A stretch of DNA of 64,000 nucleotides from an uncultured Dialister sp. Lineage in GTDB: Bacteria > Bacillota > Negativicutes > Veillonellales > Dialisteraceae. The notes beneath the pieces are model-generated. The model was not told the DNA's origin and did no database searches. It worked only from the letters and a program-made list of their open reading frames with translations. Every line of letters begins with the position of its first letter. Positions within the stretch are counted from its first letter, which is position 1. The translations under genes and the position numbers were made by a program. The stretch covers positions 24,571 to 88,570 of the forward strand of contig URIB01000005.1 in assembly GCA_900547785.1 (NCBI GenBank), written 5' to 3'. Of this stretch, positions 9,027 through 17,120 are shown piece after piece.

Positions 9027-9761
9027 ATGTCAGGACATTCCAAGTGGGAAAATATTAAGCGGAAAAAAGGCAAAACAGATGCCATCCGTGCGAAAATAAC
9101 CACAAAAATTTCTAAAGAAATCACAATTGCAGCCCGCATGGGCGGCGGTGATCCTGTCGGGAATATGCGTCTGAAGCTCGCTCTGACGAAAGCAAAGCAG
9201 AACAATGTACCGAAGGATAATATCCAGCGTGCCATTGATAAAGGCATCGGTGCCGCTTCAGGGGCAGGCTTTGATGAAGTGACTTACGAAGGCTACGGTC
9301 CGGGCGGTGCCGCTGTCATTGTAGAGTGTAATACAGATAACAGAAACCGCGCGGCTGCCGATGTACGTCACGGATTTACTCATCACGGCGGAAGCATCGG
9401 GACACCGGGTTGCGTAGCCTGGATGTTTAAGAAAAAAGGAACCATTGTGGTAGATAAAGAAGCGACCGATGAAGATACGATCATGATGATTGCTCTTGAT
9501 GCGGGAGCGGAAGATGTATCCGCTGAAGGAGACAGCTATGAAATCACAACGGCGCCGGAAGATTTTCTGACCGTATCGGAAGCGCTCGAAAAAGAAGGGA
9601 TTTCTGTAGAAGCCTCCGAGCTTGCTATGGTTCCCGATACGACAGTTGCTCTTGAAGGAGATGCGGCGCAGACCATGTCCCGCATGATCAGTGAGCTTGA
9701 AGAACTGGATGATGTACAGGAAGTATATACGAACGCAGAACTTCCCGAAGATTTAGAATAA
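9027..9761 (+). CDS. yebC: YebC/PmpR family protein
   Basis: A 244-residue member of the YebC family, described as a DNA-binding regulator and, in some members, as helping ribosomes through proline stretches (as TACO1 does in mitochondria). The N-terminal GHSKWENIKRKK and the Gly-rich YEGYGPGGAAVIVE segment are diagnostic. The ATG at 9027 follows GGAGGAG one base after the methyltransferase stop; a longer frame from 8958 overlaps that gene. It is the last gene of the operon and is followed by two hairpins. Confidence 0.93.
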   Translation: MSGHSKWENIKRKKGKTDAIRAKITTKISKEITIAARMGGGDPVGNMRLKLALTKAKQNNVPKDNIQRAIDKGIGAASGAGFDEVTYEGYGPGGAAVIVECNTDNRNRAAADVRHGFTHHGGSIGTPGCVAWMFKKKGTIVVDKEATDEDTIMMIALDAGAEDVSAEGDSYEITTAPEDFLTVSEALEKEGISVEASELAMVPDTTVALEGDAAQTMSRMISELEELDDVQEVYTNAELPEDLE

Positions 9762-9775
9762 AGAAACACAAAAGA

Positions 9776-9805
9776 AAAACACAGGTGTAACGGCCTGTGT
9801 TTTTT
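9776..9805 (+). terminator. Intrinsic terminator of the ylxM-yebC operon
   Basis: ACACAGG pairs with CCTGTGT and is followed by a T-run, 15 bases after the yebC stop. Confidence 0.85.
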
Positions 9806-9811
9806 ACATGA

Positions 9812-9845
9812 AAAAAGCACGGTATTTCAAAAACCGTGCTTTTTG
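9812..9845. terminator. Bidirectional intrinsic terminator
   Basis: AAAGCACGGT pairs with ACCGTGCTTT. It has A-rich and T-rich flanks, and lies directly after the stop of minus-strand tctA, so it ends the tct operon and backs up the yebC terminator. Confidence 0.85.
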
Positions 9846-9847
9846 TA

Positions 9848-11359
9848 TCAGTTTTTCTTTAAAATCTGTTTTCCTTTTTTTAGCCAGTCCATGAGAAGCG
9901 GAGAGAAAGAAGATAAAATGCAAAGCGTAATAAGAACCCAGCAAATGGGAGTGGAGAAAAGAATCGTAATGTCATCACCGGAAAGAGTCAGACTCCTGCG
10001 AAGTCCTCTTTCGCCGATCGGACCGAGAATCAAAGCCAGAACGACAGCGGCGGTATTGAGATCCATTTTTCTCATCAGATACCCTATCACGCCGAAGGTA
10101 AACATGATGAGGACATCAATGAAACTGTTGTTAATGGCAAATGAGCCGACCACGCAAAGAACAAAAATGCAGGGAATCAAAATGGCATCCGATAATTTAG
10201 AAATGTGGGCAAATATGCGGCAGCCGCCGAGACCGATAAGAAGCATCAGGAACTGGATAATGACAAAGCCTGCAAAAAAGGTATAGGTCATGGGAGCATA
10301 TTTCGTGAACAGCTCAGGTCCCGGCTGCAGTCCCTGGATAATCAGACCGCCCATGAGAACGGCCGTTACCGATTCACCGGGGATACCGAGCGTCAGTGTC
10401 GGTATCAGAGAGCCGCCGGTGACGGCATTATTGGCCGCTTCCGAGCCGGCAACGCCTTCAATGGAACCGTGGCCGAAATCTTCAGGCTTTGAGGAAAACT
10501 GGCGGGCCGTATTATAACCGAGGAAGCAGGCAATGGAAGCACCCGCACCGGGCAGAATACCGATAATATTTCCGATAAGCCAGGATCGGATGACAGTAGG
10601 GCCGATTTGCCGCAATTCTTTCATTTTTAAAATAACGGAATCTTTAAATTTGACGATGCCGCCGCGTTGCTTAATGGCTTTTTCTGCCAGCATAAAAACC
10701 TGGGACAGAGAGAAAAGACCGATGAGGGCACAGGTGACATTGATACCGTTATATAATTCGTCAATGCCGAACATATACCGCTCCGTGCCTTCCATGGGAT
10801 CCATGCCGATGGTGGAAAGAACAAGACCGAAAGCACCGCTCATAAGTCCTTTGACCATGGAGCCGGAAGTGACGCCGGCGATGATGGTAAGACCGAAAAG
10901 AGCAAGCCAGAAATATTCGGGACTTCCGAATTTCATGGCGAGCTGCGCCAATATGGGAGCGAAGAAATAAAGAGAAATGCAGGAAAGCAAACCGCCGAAG
11001 AAGGAAGCGATACACGCCGTCCCCAATGCTTTCCCCGCTTTTCCCTGTTTGGTCAATTCGTATCCGTCAAGAGCCGTCGCCGCCGAAGCAGGCGTCCCGG
11101 GCGTGTGAATCAGAATAGCGGAAATCGAGCCGCCGAAAATGGCACCGCAATAAATACCGCCCAGCATAATCAGTCCCGTTTCAGGTTTCATACCGAAAGT
11201 AAGCGGCAGAAGAAGAGCAACGCCCATAGCCGCCGACAGACCGGGCATACAGCCGACAACAATTCCGATCGTTACACCGATAACCATCATCAAAAGATTT
11301 GACGGCAAAAAGGCATGACCGAAGCCGGCCGCCATAAGTTCTAATGTATTTGCATCCAT
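9848..11359 (-). CDS. tctA: Tripartite tricarboxylate transporter, large membrane subunit TctA
   Basis: The 12-helix permease of a TTT transporter, 503 residues. Conserved loops are visible: GVTIGIVVGCMPGLSAAMG near the N-terminus, GGIYCGAIFGGSISAILIHTPG and the paired GNIIGILPGAGASIA / LTLGIPGESVTAVLMGG segments. It works with TctB and the binding protein TctC, using an ion gradient to import a carboxylate. It ends the tctC-tctB-tctA operon, starts 12 bases after tctB and has GGAGG upstream. The substrate (citrate or another carboxylate) cannot be told. Confidence 0.93.
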   Translation of the reverse strand: MDANTLELMAAGFGHAFLPSNLLMMVIGVTIGIVVGCMPGLSAAMGVALLLPLTFGMKPETGLIMLGGIYCGAIFGGSISAILIHTPGTPASAATALDGYELTKQGKAGKALGTACIASFFGGLLSCISLYFFAPILAQLAMKFGSPEYFWLALFGLTIIAGVTSGSMVKGLMSGAFGLVLSTIGMDPMEGTERYMFGIDELYNGINVTCALIGLFSLSQVFMLAEKAIKQRGGIVKFKDSVILKMKELRQIGPTVIRSWLIGNIIGILPGAGASIACFLGYNTARQFSSKPEDFGHGSIEGVAGSEAANNAVTGGSLIPTLTLGIPGESVTAVLMGGLIIQGLQPGPELFTKYAPMTYTFFAGFVIIQFLMLLIGLGGCRIFAHISKLSDAILIPCIFVLCVVGSFAINNSFIDVLIMFTFGVIGYLMRKMDLNTAAVVLALILGPIGERGLRRSLTLSGDDITILFSTPICWVLITLCILSSFSPLLMDWLKKGKQILKKN

Positions 11360-11371
11360 AAAAACCTCCGG

Positions 11372-11830
11372 TTATAAAAATTCTTCTACAATGACTCCGT
11401 CAGGGAGCGGTACGTTCAAGAATACATCGAAGGTTCCATAGATTAACGCCATCATGCAGACTAAAACGAGAATGATATGTTTTTTCGGAATATGGAAATA
11501 AAAAAGACAAACAAGAAGATACATAAAAGCGGCGATATAGAATCCGAGGAAGTACATGAGGATAAAAAATAGAATAAAGGCAAAAAACATGACCCGGAAC
11601 TGGCGGGGCAAAAATCCGTTGAATACTTCACCCATATCGTTAATCACTTTATGTTCTCTTCTGTAATCCCGTACCATATGACTGACCCGTACGGTAGTCA
11701 AAATAATCAGGAGGCCGATGACAAAATACGGATAGGAACGAGCCTTTACGGGAAAATCCATTGTGAAATATAAAAAGAAAAATGAGAAAAGATACATAAA
11801 ACTGCAGATCAGAATATCTGATTTTTTCAT
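11372..11830 (-). CDS. tctB: Tripartite tricarboxylate transporter, small membrane subunit TctB
   Basis: A 152-residue membrane protein with about four hydrophobic segments (residues near 8-25, 35-45, 75-95 and 98-135), as expected for the poorly conserved TctB subunit. Identity rests mainly on its size, topology and position between tctC and tctA. AAAGGAG precedes the ATG. A hairpin lies between it and tctC. Confidence 0.85.
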   Translation of the reverse strand: MKKSDILICSFMYLFSFFFLYFTMDFPVKARSYPYFVIGLLIILTTVRVSHMVRDYRREHKVINDMGEVFNGFLPRQFRVMFFAFILFFILMYFLGFYIAAFMYLLVCLFYFHIPKKHIILVLVCMMALIYGTFDVFLNVPLPDGVIVEEFL

Positions 11831-11897
11831 GAAGCCACTCCTTTAAAAGGGGTAATAATTCTTTAACCCGGCATCTCCTGCTAAAGAAACGGATAAA

Positions 11898-11920
11898 CCT
11901 GCTTCCTGAAAAGAAGCAGG
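11898..11920 (-). promoter_or_regulatory. Intergenic hairpin between tctC and tctB
   Basis: CCTGCTTC pairs with GAAGCAGG around a seven-base loop in the 135-base tctC-tctB gap. It has only a weak T-run on the minus strand, so it may dampen read-through or protect the tctC message, giving more binding protein than permease. Confidence 0.55.
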
Positions 11921-11965
11921 TCTCCGTTCTCCCAAAAGAGTATTCTTGATTAAGAAATAACCGGA

Positions 11966-12967
11966 TTATTTCTTTTCATATAATTTGGAAACAACATCTT
12001 TGCAGAATACAAGCTGTTCATCAATGAGTTTTCCTAAATCTTTGCTGTTTTTGAAATCAATAACCATGCCGGCTTTTTCGTGAGCGGACACCACGTCTTT
12101 GTCTTCCAAGGTTTTCTTAAACGCATCTTCATAGAATTTGATGACGTTATCCGGCGTGCCTTTCGGAGCGACAAGAGCGCGGGCGGAACCGTACCATTTG
12201 TTATAATAGCCGAGTTCACCCAGTGTCGGAACATCGGGAAGAAGAGGATCTCTCTTTTCTGCAAATACGCCGAGGACACGGAGTTCCGCATTTTCACCGT
12301 CAATCAGTTTGACGACATCGGCTACTTTGGCACAGGAGAAATCGACTTCTCCCTGGCGCAGAGCCAGAAGCTGGTCAGCCGTACCGCCGTAAGGAACGGC
12401 GTTATATTCAAATTTGGCAGATTGTGCAAAGAGTTGGGCGGAAGTGTGGTTGGAAGCCTGCACACCGTTGGTGGACGCTTTCAGCATGCCTGGATTTGCC
12501 TGTGCATCCGCTACCAATTCTTTCAAATCTTTCCATTTAGCATCTTTTTTTACAACGACGACGCCGGTTTCCGTCAAATGGTTGCAAATCGGAATGATAG
12601 AATGTTCATCAAAAGAAGAACCTTTCTGTGCCGCCAGTGTGGTGTAAGTCGGAAGATTGATAAATCCGAGTGTATATCCGTCCGGCTTTGCTTTTGCCAA
12701 TTCCGTCCAGCCGATTTTTCCGTCAGCGCCCGGTTTATTTTCAATGACGAGGGTCTGTCCTACATATTTTTTGGCGCTGTTTGCAAGAAGACGGGCGCCT
12801 GTATCGGTACCGGACCCGGCTTTGTAAGCGACTATGACTCTTACGTCTTTTTCCGGTTTCCATGCAGCGTCACTTTTTTTATTGTCACCTTTCGATCCGC
12901 CGCAGCCGGCCAGAAGAACACCTGCCGTCAGGGATACGGCGGCGAGCATAGCTAATTTCTTTTTCAT
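11966..12967 (-). CDS. tctC: Tripartite tricarboxylate transporter substrate-binding lipoprotein TctC
   Basis: Extracytoplasmic binding protein of 333 residues. The N-terminus has a lipoprotein signal with lipobox LLAGC at about residue 21, then a Ser/Lys/Asp linker. The mature part begins with RVIVAYKAGSGTDTGARLL, which matches the first carboxylate-contacting loop of the Bug/TctC family; a second signature is AVPYGGTADQLLALRQGEVDFS. First gene of the operon, with AAGGAGG before the ATG. Bug-type proteins bind many small carboxylates and the ligand here is unknown. Confidence 0.92.
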   Translation of the reverse strand: MKKKLAMLAAVSLTAGVLLAGCGGSKGDNKKSDAAWKPEKDVRVIVAYKAGSGTDTGARLLANSAKKYVGQTLVIENKPGADGKIGWTELAKAKPDGYTLGFINLPTYTTLAAQKGSSFDEHSIIPICNHLTETGVVVVKKDAKWKDLKELVADAQANPGMLKASTNGVQASNHTSAQLFAQSAKFEYNAVPYGGTADQLLALRQGEVDFSCAKVADVVKLIDGENAELRVLGVFAEKRDPLLPDVPTLGELGYYNKWYGSARALVAPKGTPDNVIKFYEDAFKKTLEDKDVVSAHEKAGMVIDFKNSKDLGKLIDEQLVFCKDVVSKLYEKK

Positions 12968-13446
12968 TTGAAAACCTCCTTAGTTTTCCAATCACTCCAT
13001 GCAGGTTAAAACCATCTGCACTTATGCCTTTATAATTGTAACATTTTGATGACACTGCAACAATCGGTGTGTCTATCGGATTTTTACATATCCAATAAAT
13101 AATATACGCTTAAATGATAAAGATATACAAGAAAGTATGAATAAAAAATGGAAGTGCAGTGAAGCAGGGAAATGAAAAAAGTTCATATCCCCCTCATAAC
13201 GTGGCAGCAAGAGAAACCGGGGCGGTAAAAGCAGAAAATGACAGGCCATTAATATGATCCTATTGCATGAATAACCAAATAAGAATGACATAAAGTCATA
13301 AAGCGAGTTTTAGGGAGGGCGAAAAATATATGCAAAATGTTTTCTATACCCGGTTATTAAATGCAGAAGGATAAAATTAGAAAAGAGGAAGCATGGTATA
13401 ATTAAAATATACAACACAGCCGCAGATATGGAAGGAGGAAAAATGG
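12968..13446. other. Divergent intergenic region without a convincing gene
   Basis: A 479-base AT-rich region between tctC (minus) and the exported hydrolase (plus). It should hold both promoters; only the plus-strand one is clear. An open frame at 13073-13291 on the minus strand is Phe/Leu-rich, has no ribosome site and is not credible as a gene. Confidence 0.5.
13394..13402 (+). promoter_or_regulatory. Extended -10 promoter
   Basis: TGGTATAAT, an extended -10 element, 45 bases before the exported hydrolase start. There is no recognisable -35 hexamer at 17 bases. Confidence 0.65.
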
Positions 13447-14355
13447 ATGGGAAACAGAATTATAAAAACTTTGACAGCTTTAGCCGCATTTTCTTTAGCG
13501 GCCTATTTGGCGCCTAAAAAGAGTAAAAAAGTTGGGGCACAACCCGTTCCCGTAGGAGAGAGCATTTCTTATATGCCTGAACGGGAGGGCGCTACTCATG
13601 ATCCGCTGCGTCTTTTCTATTACCGGCCGCTGCATTGGAGAGAAGACAGACCGGTTTTCATCGCTTTTCACGGATTCGGGAGAAAAGCGGATCGCTTTTG
13701 CGAGGCACTGCGGTCTTTGGCGGAGGAGAAGAATACGCTGGTTGTCTGCCCGGAATTTTCGGAGAAGAAATTTCCCGGCTGCTGCCGGTATCAGGAAGGA
13801 AATATGACGGATAAAGACGGTGTCGGCGGTGCCATTTTGCCGAAAGAAGAATGGACATTCTCTGTGGCGGACCGGATGATAGAAGAAGTCAGGAACAGGA
13901 CACAGACGAAAGGAAAAATGATTCTCTTCGGTCATTCCGCAGGCGGACAGTTTTTGCATCGCCGGAGTCTTTTCGGTGGAGAAGAACAGGCCGATGTGGC
14001 GGCGATTGCCAATGCCGGCTGGTTTACCATGCCTGACAGAGAAGTTCCTTTCCCTTACGGCATCCAAAATGTTGACATCAGCGATGAGGAACTGGCCCGT
14101 GCTTTTGCAAAGCCGGTGATCCTTTTTACGGGCAGTGAGGACCTGGAAAGAAATCCGCCGTTCCGTGATACGCCCGAGGCGGATGCCCAGGGTATGAACA
14201 GGCGGGAAAGAAATATCCGGTATTTCAATGCATGCAAGAAAAAAGCGGATGCATTGGGTGTGCCTTTCCGTTGGAAACTTGAAACGGTAGAGGGCGTAGG
14301 TCATGACGGAGTGGAAATGGCAAGAGGCGCTCTTGCTTATATTCTCGGTGAATAA
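13447..14355 (+). CDS. Exported alpha/beta hydrolase
   Basis: A 302-residue predicted esterase-like hydrolase. Residues 1-20 form a signal anchor or signal peptide with no lipobox. The fold shows FIAFHGFGRKADRF (oxyanion loop), the nucleophile elbow GHSAGG near residue 161, a likely acid in ILFTGSEDLERN and the catalytic His in GVGHDG near the C-terminus. It resembles PHB depolymerase/feruloyl-esterase-like hydrolases of the cell envelope. Substrate unknown. A single-gene unit with GGAAGGAGG upstream and a shared terminator downstream. Confidence 0.8.
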   Translation: MGNRIIKTLTALAAFSLAAYLAPKKSKKVGAQPVPVGESISYMPEREGATHDPLRLFYYRPLHWREDRPVFIAFHGFGRKADRFCEALRSLAEEKNTLVVCPEFSEKKFPGCCRYQEGNMTDKDGVGGAILPKEEWTFSVADRMIEEVRNRTQTKGKMILFGHSAGGQFLHRRSLFGGEEQADVAAIANAGWFTMPDREVPFPYGIQNVDISDEELARAFAKPVILFTGSEDLERNPPFRDTPEADAQGMNRRERNIRYFNACKKKADALGVPFRWKLETVEGVGHDGVEMARGALAYILGE

Positions 14356-14363
14356 ATCCAATC

Positions 14364-14398
14364 AAAAAGCACTATACTTCAGAAGTATAGTGCTTTTT
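14364..14398. terminator. Bidirectional intrinsic terminator
   Basis: A 14-base perfect stem (AAGCACTATACTTC with its complement) with A- and T-rich flanks between convergent genes, the hydrolase and metQ. Confidence 0.9.
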
Positions 14399-14403
14399 GG
14401 GTG

Positions 14404-15234
14404 TCAGAATGTCGCTTTGACGGCACCGCTATATTTCTTTTCGATGAAGGCTTTCGACTCTTTGCCGGTGAGAGCTTTCATTAACTTTTGAATTTCCGGA
14501 CGCTTTTCATCTCCCTCACGGACAGCGACGATATTCGCATACGGGGAATCGGAGCTTTCGGTGAAAATCGCACTTTTCGGATCCAGTTTCGCTTCAAGAG
14601 CGAAGTTGATATTGATGACGGCGATATCCGTATCTTCCAAAGAGCGGGGGAGCTGGGGCGCTTCCAATTCGGAGAATTGCAAATCTTTCGGATTCTCGGC
14701 GATATCTTGGGGCGTCGCGGTAATGGGAGCACCGTCACGGAGTTTGATGAGCCCCGCCGACTGGAGAACAAGAAGAGCGCGGCCGCCGTTTGTCGGATCG
14801 TTGGGAATGGCTACGCGGGCATGATCGGGGAGAGCCTTGATATCTTTGATTTTGGAAGAGAATACGGACATGGGTTCCAAGTGAACTGCACCGGCGGATA
14901 CAAGTTTCAAGCCTCTTGCTTGAGAAAATTCGTCCAAATACGGTTTGTGCTGGAAGTAGTTGGCATCCAGATTTTTGTCGTTCAGTGCCAGATTGGGCTG
15001 TACGTAGTCGGTAAATTCCACAATTTCCACATTCACTCCGTCTTTTGCCAGTTGGTCTTTAACGGCGTTTAAAATTTCTGCATGAGGAACGGGAGATACA
15101 CCGATTTTGATAGTGGCGGTTTTGTCCGGATTTCCTGCGGCATCCGATTTTTTGTCGTTGCTGCCGCAGCCTGCCATAAGTCCTGTGACCGCCAGTGCGG
15201 CAAGAGAAGCGATGATTGTTTTTTTCAGTTTCAT
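14404..15234 (-). CDS. metQ: Methionine-type ABC transporter binding lipoprotein (MetQ/NlpA)
   Basis: Extracytoplasmic binding protein of 276 residues. The lipobox LMAGC places the lipidated cysteine at residue 22. The mature domain starts with IKIGVSPVPHAEIL and continues with VEFTDYVQPNLAL, NYFQHKPYLDEF and IPNDPTNGGRALL, all family signatures of MetQ/NlpA. No metN or metI lies next to it, so its ATPase and permease must be elsewhere. A T-box leader with an apparent Met specifier precedes it, which supports methionine as ligand. Confidence 0.92.
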   Translation of the reverse strand: MKLKKTIIASLAALAVTGLMAGCGSNDKKSDAAGNPDKTATIKIGVSPVPHAEILNAVKDQLAKDGVNVEIVEFTDYVQPNLALNDKNLDANYFQHKPYLDEFSQARGLKLVSAGAVHLEPMSVFSSKIKDIKALPDHARVAIPNDPTNGGRALLVLQSAGLIKLRDGAPITATPQDIAENPKDLQFSELEAPQLPRSLEDTDIAVININFALEAKLDPKSAIFTESSDSPYANIVAVREGDEKRPEIQKLMKALTGKESKAFIEKKYSGAVKATF

Positions 15235-15255
15235 AGAAAAACCTCCTTAAAATAA

Positions 15256-15524
15256 AAAAGTCTTCCGTCCTTAAGGGACGAAAGATCGTGTTACCACCCA
15301 TATTCATTTATACATTGCTGTATAAATCTCACAAGGTACGCAGGCATAGCCGTGATACCCTTACTCTGTAACGGGAGTTCCCGGACTGCTTAATGATTCG
15401 GCATATCAGGCTCAAAGACCATCTTCGAGGGAATATCCTGCTCTCCCTTTCACCTGTACGGGAGTTCTCTTTGCCATTCTTTCCTTCTACTCTTCTTCTC
15501 ATTGCCGTATTTGATTTACGGTTA
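15256..15524 (-). ncRNA. T-box riboswitch leader of metQ, Met specifier
   Basis: On the minus strand the conserved T-box core TGGGTGGTAACACG (15287-15300) is followed by a terminator stem CGTCC/GGACG and a T-run at 15256-15284. Upstream, Stem I is closed by AATGA pairing with TCATT and its 3' side of the specifier loop holds an ATG codon at 15402-15404, matching tRNA-Met. Uncharged tRNA would stabilise the antiterminator and switch metQ on when methionine is short. Confidence 0.93.
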
Positions 15525-15553
15525 CTATACCATGGCAGTTTAAACCGTGTCAA
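15524..15553 (-). promoter_or_regulatory. Promoter of the T-box leader and metQ
   Basis: On the minus strand TTGACA (15548-15553), an 18-base spacer and an extended TGG-TATAGT (-10 at 15524-15529). It starts the T-box RNA just before Stem I. Confidence 0.85.
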
Positions 15554-15567
15554 GCGGACACAAAATA

Positions 15568-15588
15568 AACCCGGAAACATCTCCGGGT
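15568..15588 (-). terminator. Intrinsic terminator of the 15614-15916 gene
   Basis: CCCGGA pairs with TCCGGG and on the minus strand is followed by TTTATTTT. It separates the small hypothetical gene from the metQ promoter. Confidence 0.75.
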
Positions 15589-15613
15589 GCTGAGGGAATC
15601 CGGGAAGAAAAAT

Positions 15614-15916
15614 TTACCAATCAATGAGAGTGAGTACTTTTTCAAGGTCATAAAAAGATTTTCCGTCCCAAAGGATATCTTCTGTCAGATGGTTGAAACA
15701 ATCTTCGGAATCACCGGACGCATACGAGTACACAAGCTCCATAAATTCCGCAAAAGGTTCTTTTGTCAGACGATATTTTTCTATACTGACCCGGTAGGTT
15801 TTATGACCGGGGTGATAGACCAGACCGGAAAAATGATATACATATCCCTTGTGGCGAACGGAAGCATCTCCTGTCGCCAGAGAATCAATAAATTCATCGG
15901 CATCTATATTTTTCAT
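15614..15916 (-). CDS. Hypothetical protein, 100 residues
   Basis: Not recognised. A small soluble protein rich in aromatic residues (HKGYVYHFSGLVYHPG, ILWDGKSFYDLEKVL), acidic overall, without signal peptide or membrane segment. The ATG at 15916 follows AAGGAGCTC, a good ribosome site; an upstream ATG at 15943 has none. It has its own terminator and is divergent from the queuosine operon. Codon use is like its neighbours. Confidence 0.7.
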   Translation of the reverse strand: MKNIDADEFIDSLATGDASVRHKGYVYHFSGLVYHPGHKTYRVSIEKYRLTKEPFAEFMELVYSYASGDSEDCFNHLTEDILWDGKSFYDLEKVLTLIDW

Positions 15917-15991
15917 ATGAGCTCCTTGTTTTATTTTTTCCATTATACTATGAGGATTTCCAAAACAAAACTTTATGGAAATATTTCTTTA

Positions 15992-16000
15992 TGCTATACT
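15992..16000 (+). promoter_or_regulatory. Extended -10 promoter of the queuosine operon
   Basis: TGCTATACT at 15992-16000, about 24 bases before the riboswitch aptamer; -35 region weak. Confidence 0.6.
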
Positions 16001-16023
16001 GGTGGTGATTTATGTATGCACAG

Positions 16024-16062
16024 AGTTGTCCATTCTGCGAACCAACTATAAAAAACAGGAGG
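16024..16062 (+). ncRNA. preQ1-I riboswitch, translational type
   Basis: An H-type pseudoknot can be drawn. P1 is AGTTG (16024-16028) with CAACT (16043-16047). The tail ATAAAAAACA is A-rich as in preQ1-I aptamers. P2 is TCC (16029-16031) with GGA (16058-16060), which is the first half of the queC Shine-Dalgarno GGAGG (16058-16062). Ligand binding would hide the ribosome site and turn off queC translation when preQ1 is abundant. Confidence 0.9.
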
Positions 16063-16067
16063 AAGTT

Positions 16068-16766
16068 ATGAAAAAAGCGATTATATTGTCCAGCGGCGGT
16101 GTAGATTCGACGACTTGTCTATCCGTGGCGGTTGATGAACTGGGAGCGGAAAATGTCAGCACTGCTTCTATTTTTTATGGACAAAAGCATGCGAAGGAAC
16201 TGGAAGCGGCCAGACAAGTGGCAGAGTTTTATGACGTCAGGCATTATGAATTTGATTTGTCGCAGCTTATGAAATATTCGGATTGCGCTTTATTGGCGGG
16301 ATCGAAACATGAAATTGAGCATACCGGCTATGAGGAGCAGATAAAAAAACATGGAGCGGGCAAGGTGTCGACGTATGTGCCGTTCAGGAACGGATTGATG
16401 CTTTCTGTGGCGGCTTCTCTTGCGGCCGGTCTTTATGAAAATGAAGAGGTGGATATTTATATCGGCGCTCATGCGGACGATGCGGCGGGAAATGCGTATG
16501 CGGACTGCTCGGAGCCTTTTCTGAAAGCCATGGGAGATGCGGTATTCATAGGGACTTACGGAAAGGTTCGTCTTGTATTTCCTTTTGCAACGGAAAATAA
16601 AGCGGGAGTGGTGAAAAGAGGATTACAATTAGGAACGCCGTATGAACTGACCTGGAGCTGCTACGAGGGAGGCGAAGTGCCTTGCGGGACTTGTGCCACT
16701 TGCCGGGACAGACAAAAAGCGTTTGAAATGAACGGCGTGAAAGATCCCGCTTGCAAACAGGTGTGA
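16068..16766 (+). CDS. queC: 7-cyano-7-deazaguanine synthase
   Basis: Converts 7-carboxy-7-deazaguanine to preQ0 with ATP and ammonia in queuosine synthesis. The PP-loop SSGGVDSTT starts at about residue 8; the zinc site CGTCATC is near residue 205, next to CRDRQKAF. 232 residues, normal. The ATG at 16068 follows GGAGG, which is part of the preQ1 riboswitch; a longer reading from 15975 runs through the riboswitch and is rejected. First gene of queC-queD-queE-folE. Confidence 0.96.
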   Translation: MKKAIILSSGGVDSTTCLSVAVDELGAENVSTASIFYGQKHAKELEAARQVAEFYDVRHYEFDLSQLMKYSDCALLAGSKHEIEHTGYEEQIKKHGAGKVSTYVPFRNGLMLSVAASLAAGLYENEEVDIYIGAHADDAAGNAYADCSEPFLKAMGDAVFIGTYGKVRLVFPFATENKAGVVKRGLQLGTPYELTWSCYEGGEVPCGTCATCRDRQKAFEMNGVKDPACKQV

Positions 16767-16790
16767 GAAAACTGAAATAAAGGAGATAGG

Positions 16791-17120
16791 ATGTATACAG
16801 TTACGAAACGAATGGAAGTGAGCGGCGCTCATTTTTTGAAACTGGATTATGAGAGCAAGTGTAAAAATTTACACGGCCACAATTGGGTTATAACGGTCAC
16901 GGTGCAAAGCGAAAATCTTGATAAAAACGGAATGGTTGTTGATTTTACGAAAATCAAAGAGGTGGTGAACCGCTTTGACCATGCCTGTGTGAATGACATA
17001 TTGAAAGATGTTAATCCCACGGCGGAACATATGGCAAAATGGATTTGTGACCATATCCCCCACTGTATCCGTGTGTCCGTGCAGGAAACGGAAGGGAATG
17101 TGGCGACGTATGAAAAATAA
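16791..17120 (+). CDS. queD: 6-carboxytetrahydropterin synthase
   Basis: Makes 6-carboxy-5,6,7,8-tetrahydropterin from dihydroneopterin triphosphate. Small PTPS-type enzyme of 109 residues with zinc histidines in SGAHFL and LHGHNW and catalytic Cys in ESKCKNLHG; the glutamate that binds the pterin lies in SVQETEGN near the C-terminus. AGGAGATAGG precedes the start. Its 3' end overlaps queE by 11 bases. Confidence 0.95.
   Translation: MYTVTKRMEVSGAHFLKLDYESKCKNLHGHNWVITVTVQSENLDKNGMVVDFTKIKEVVNRFDHACVNDILKDVNPTAEHMAKWICDHIPHCIRVSVQETEGNVATYEK

Noticed and set aside
13073..13291. Open frame of 72 codons on the minus strand upstream of tctC
   Set aside because: Phe/Leu/Ser-rich translation of AT-rich DNA, no ribosome site, no resemblance to a known protein.
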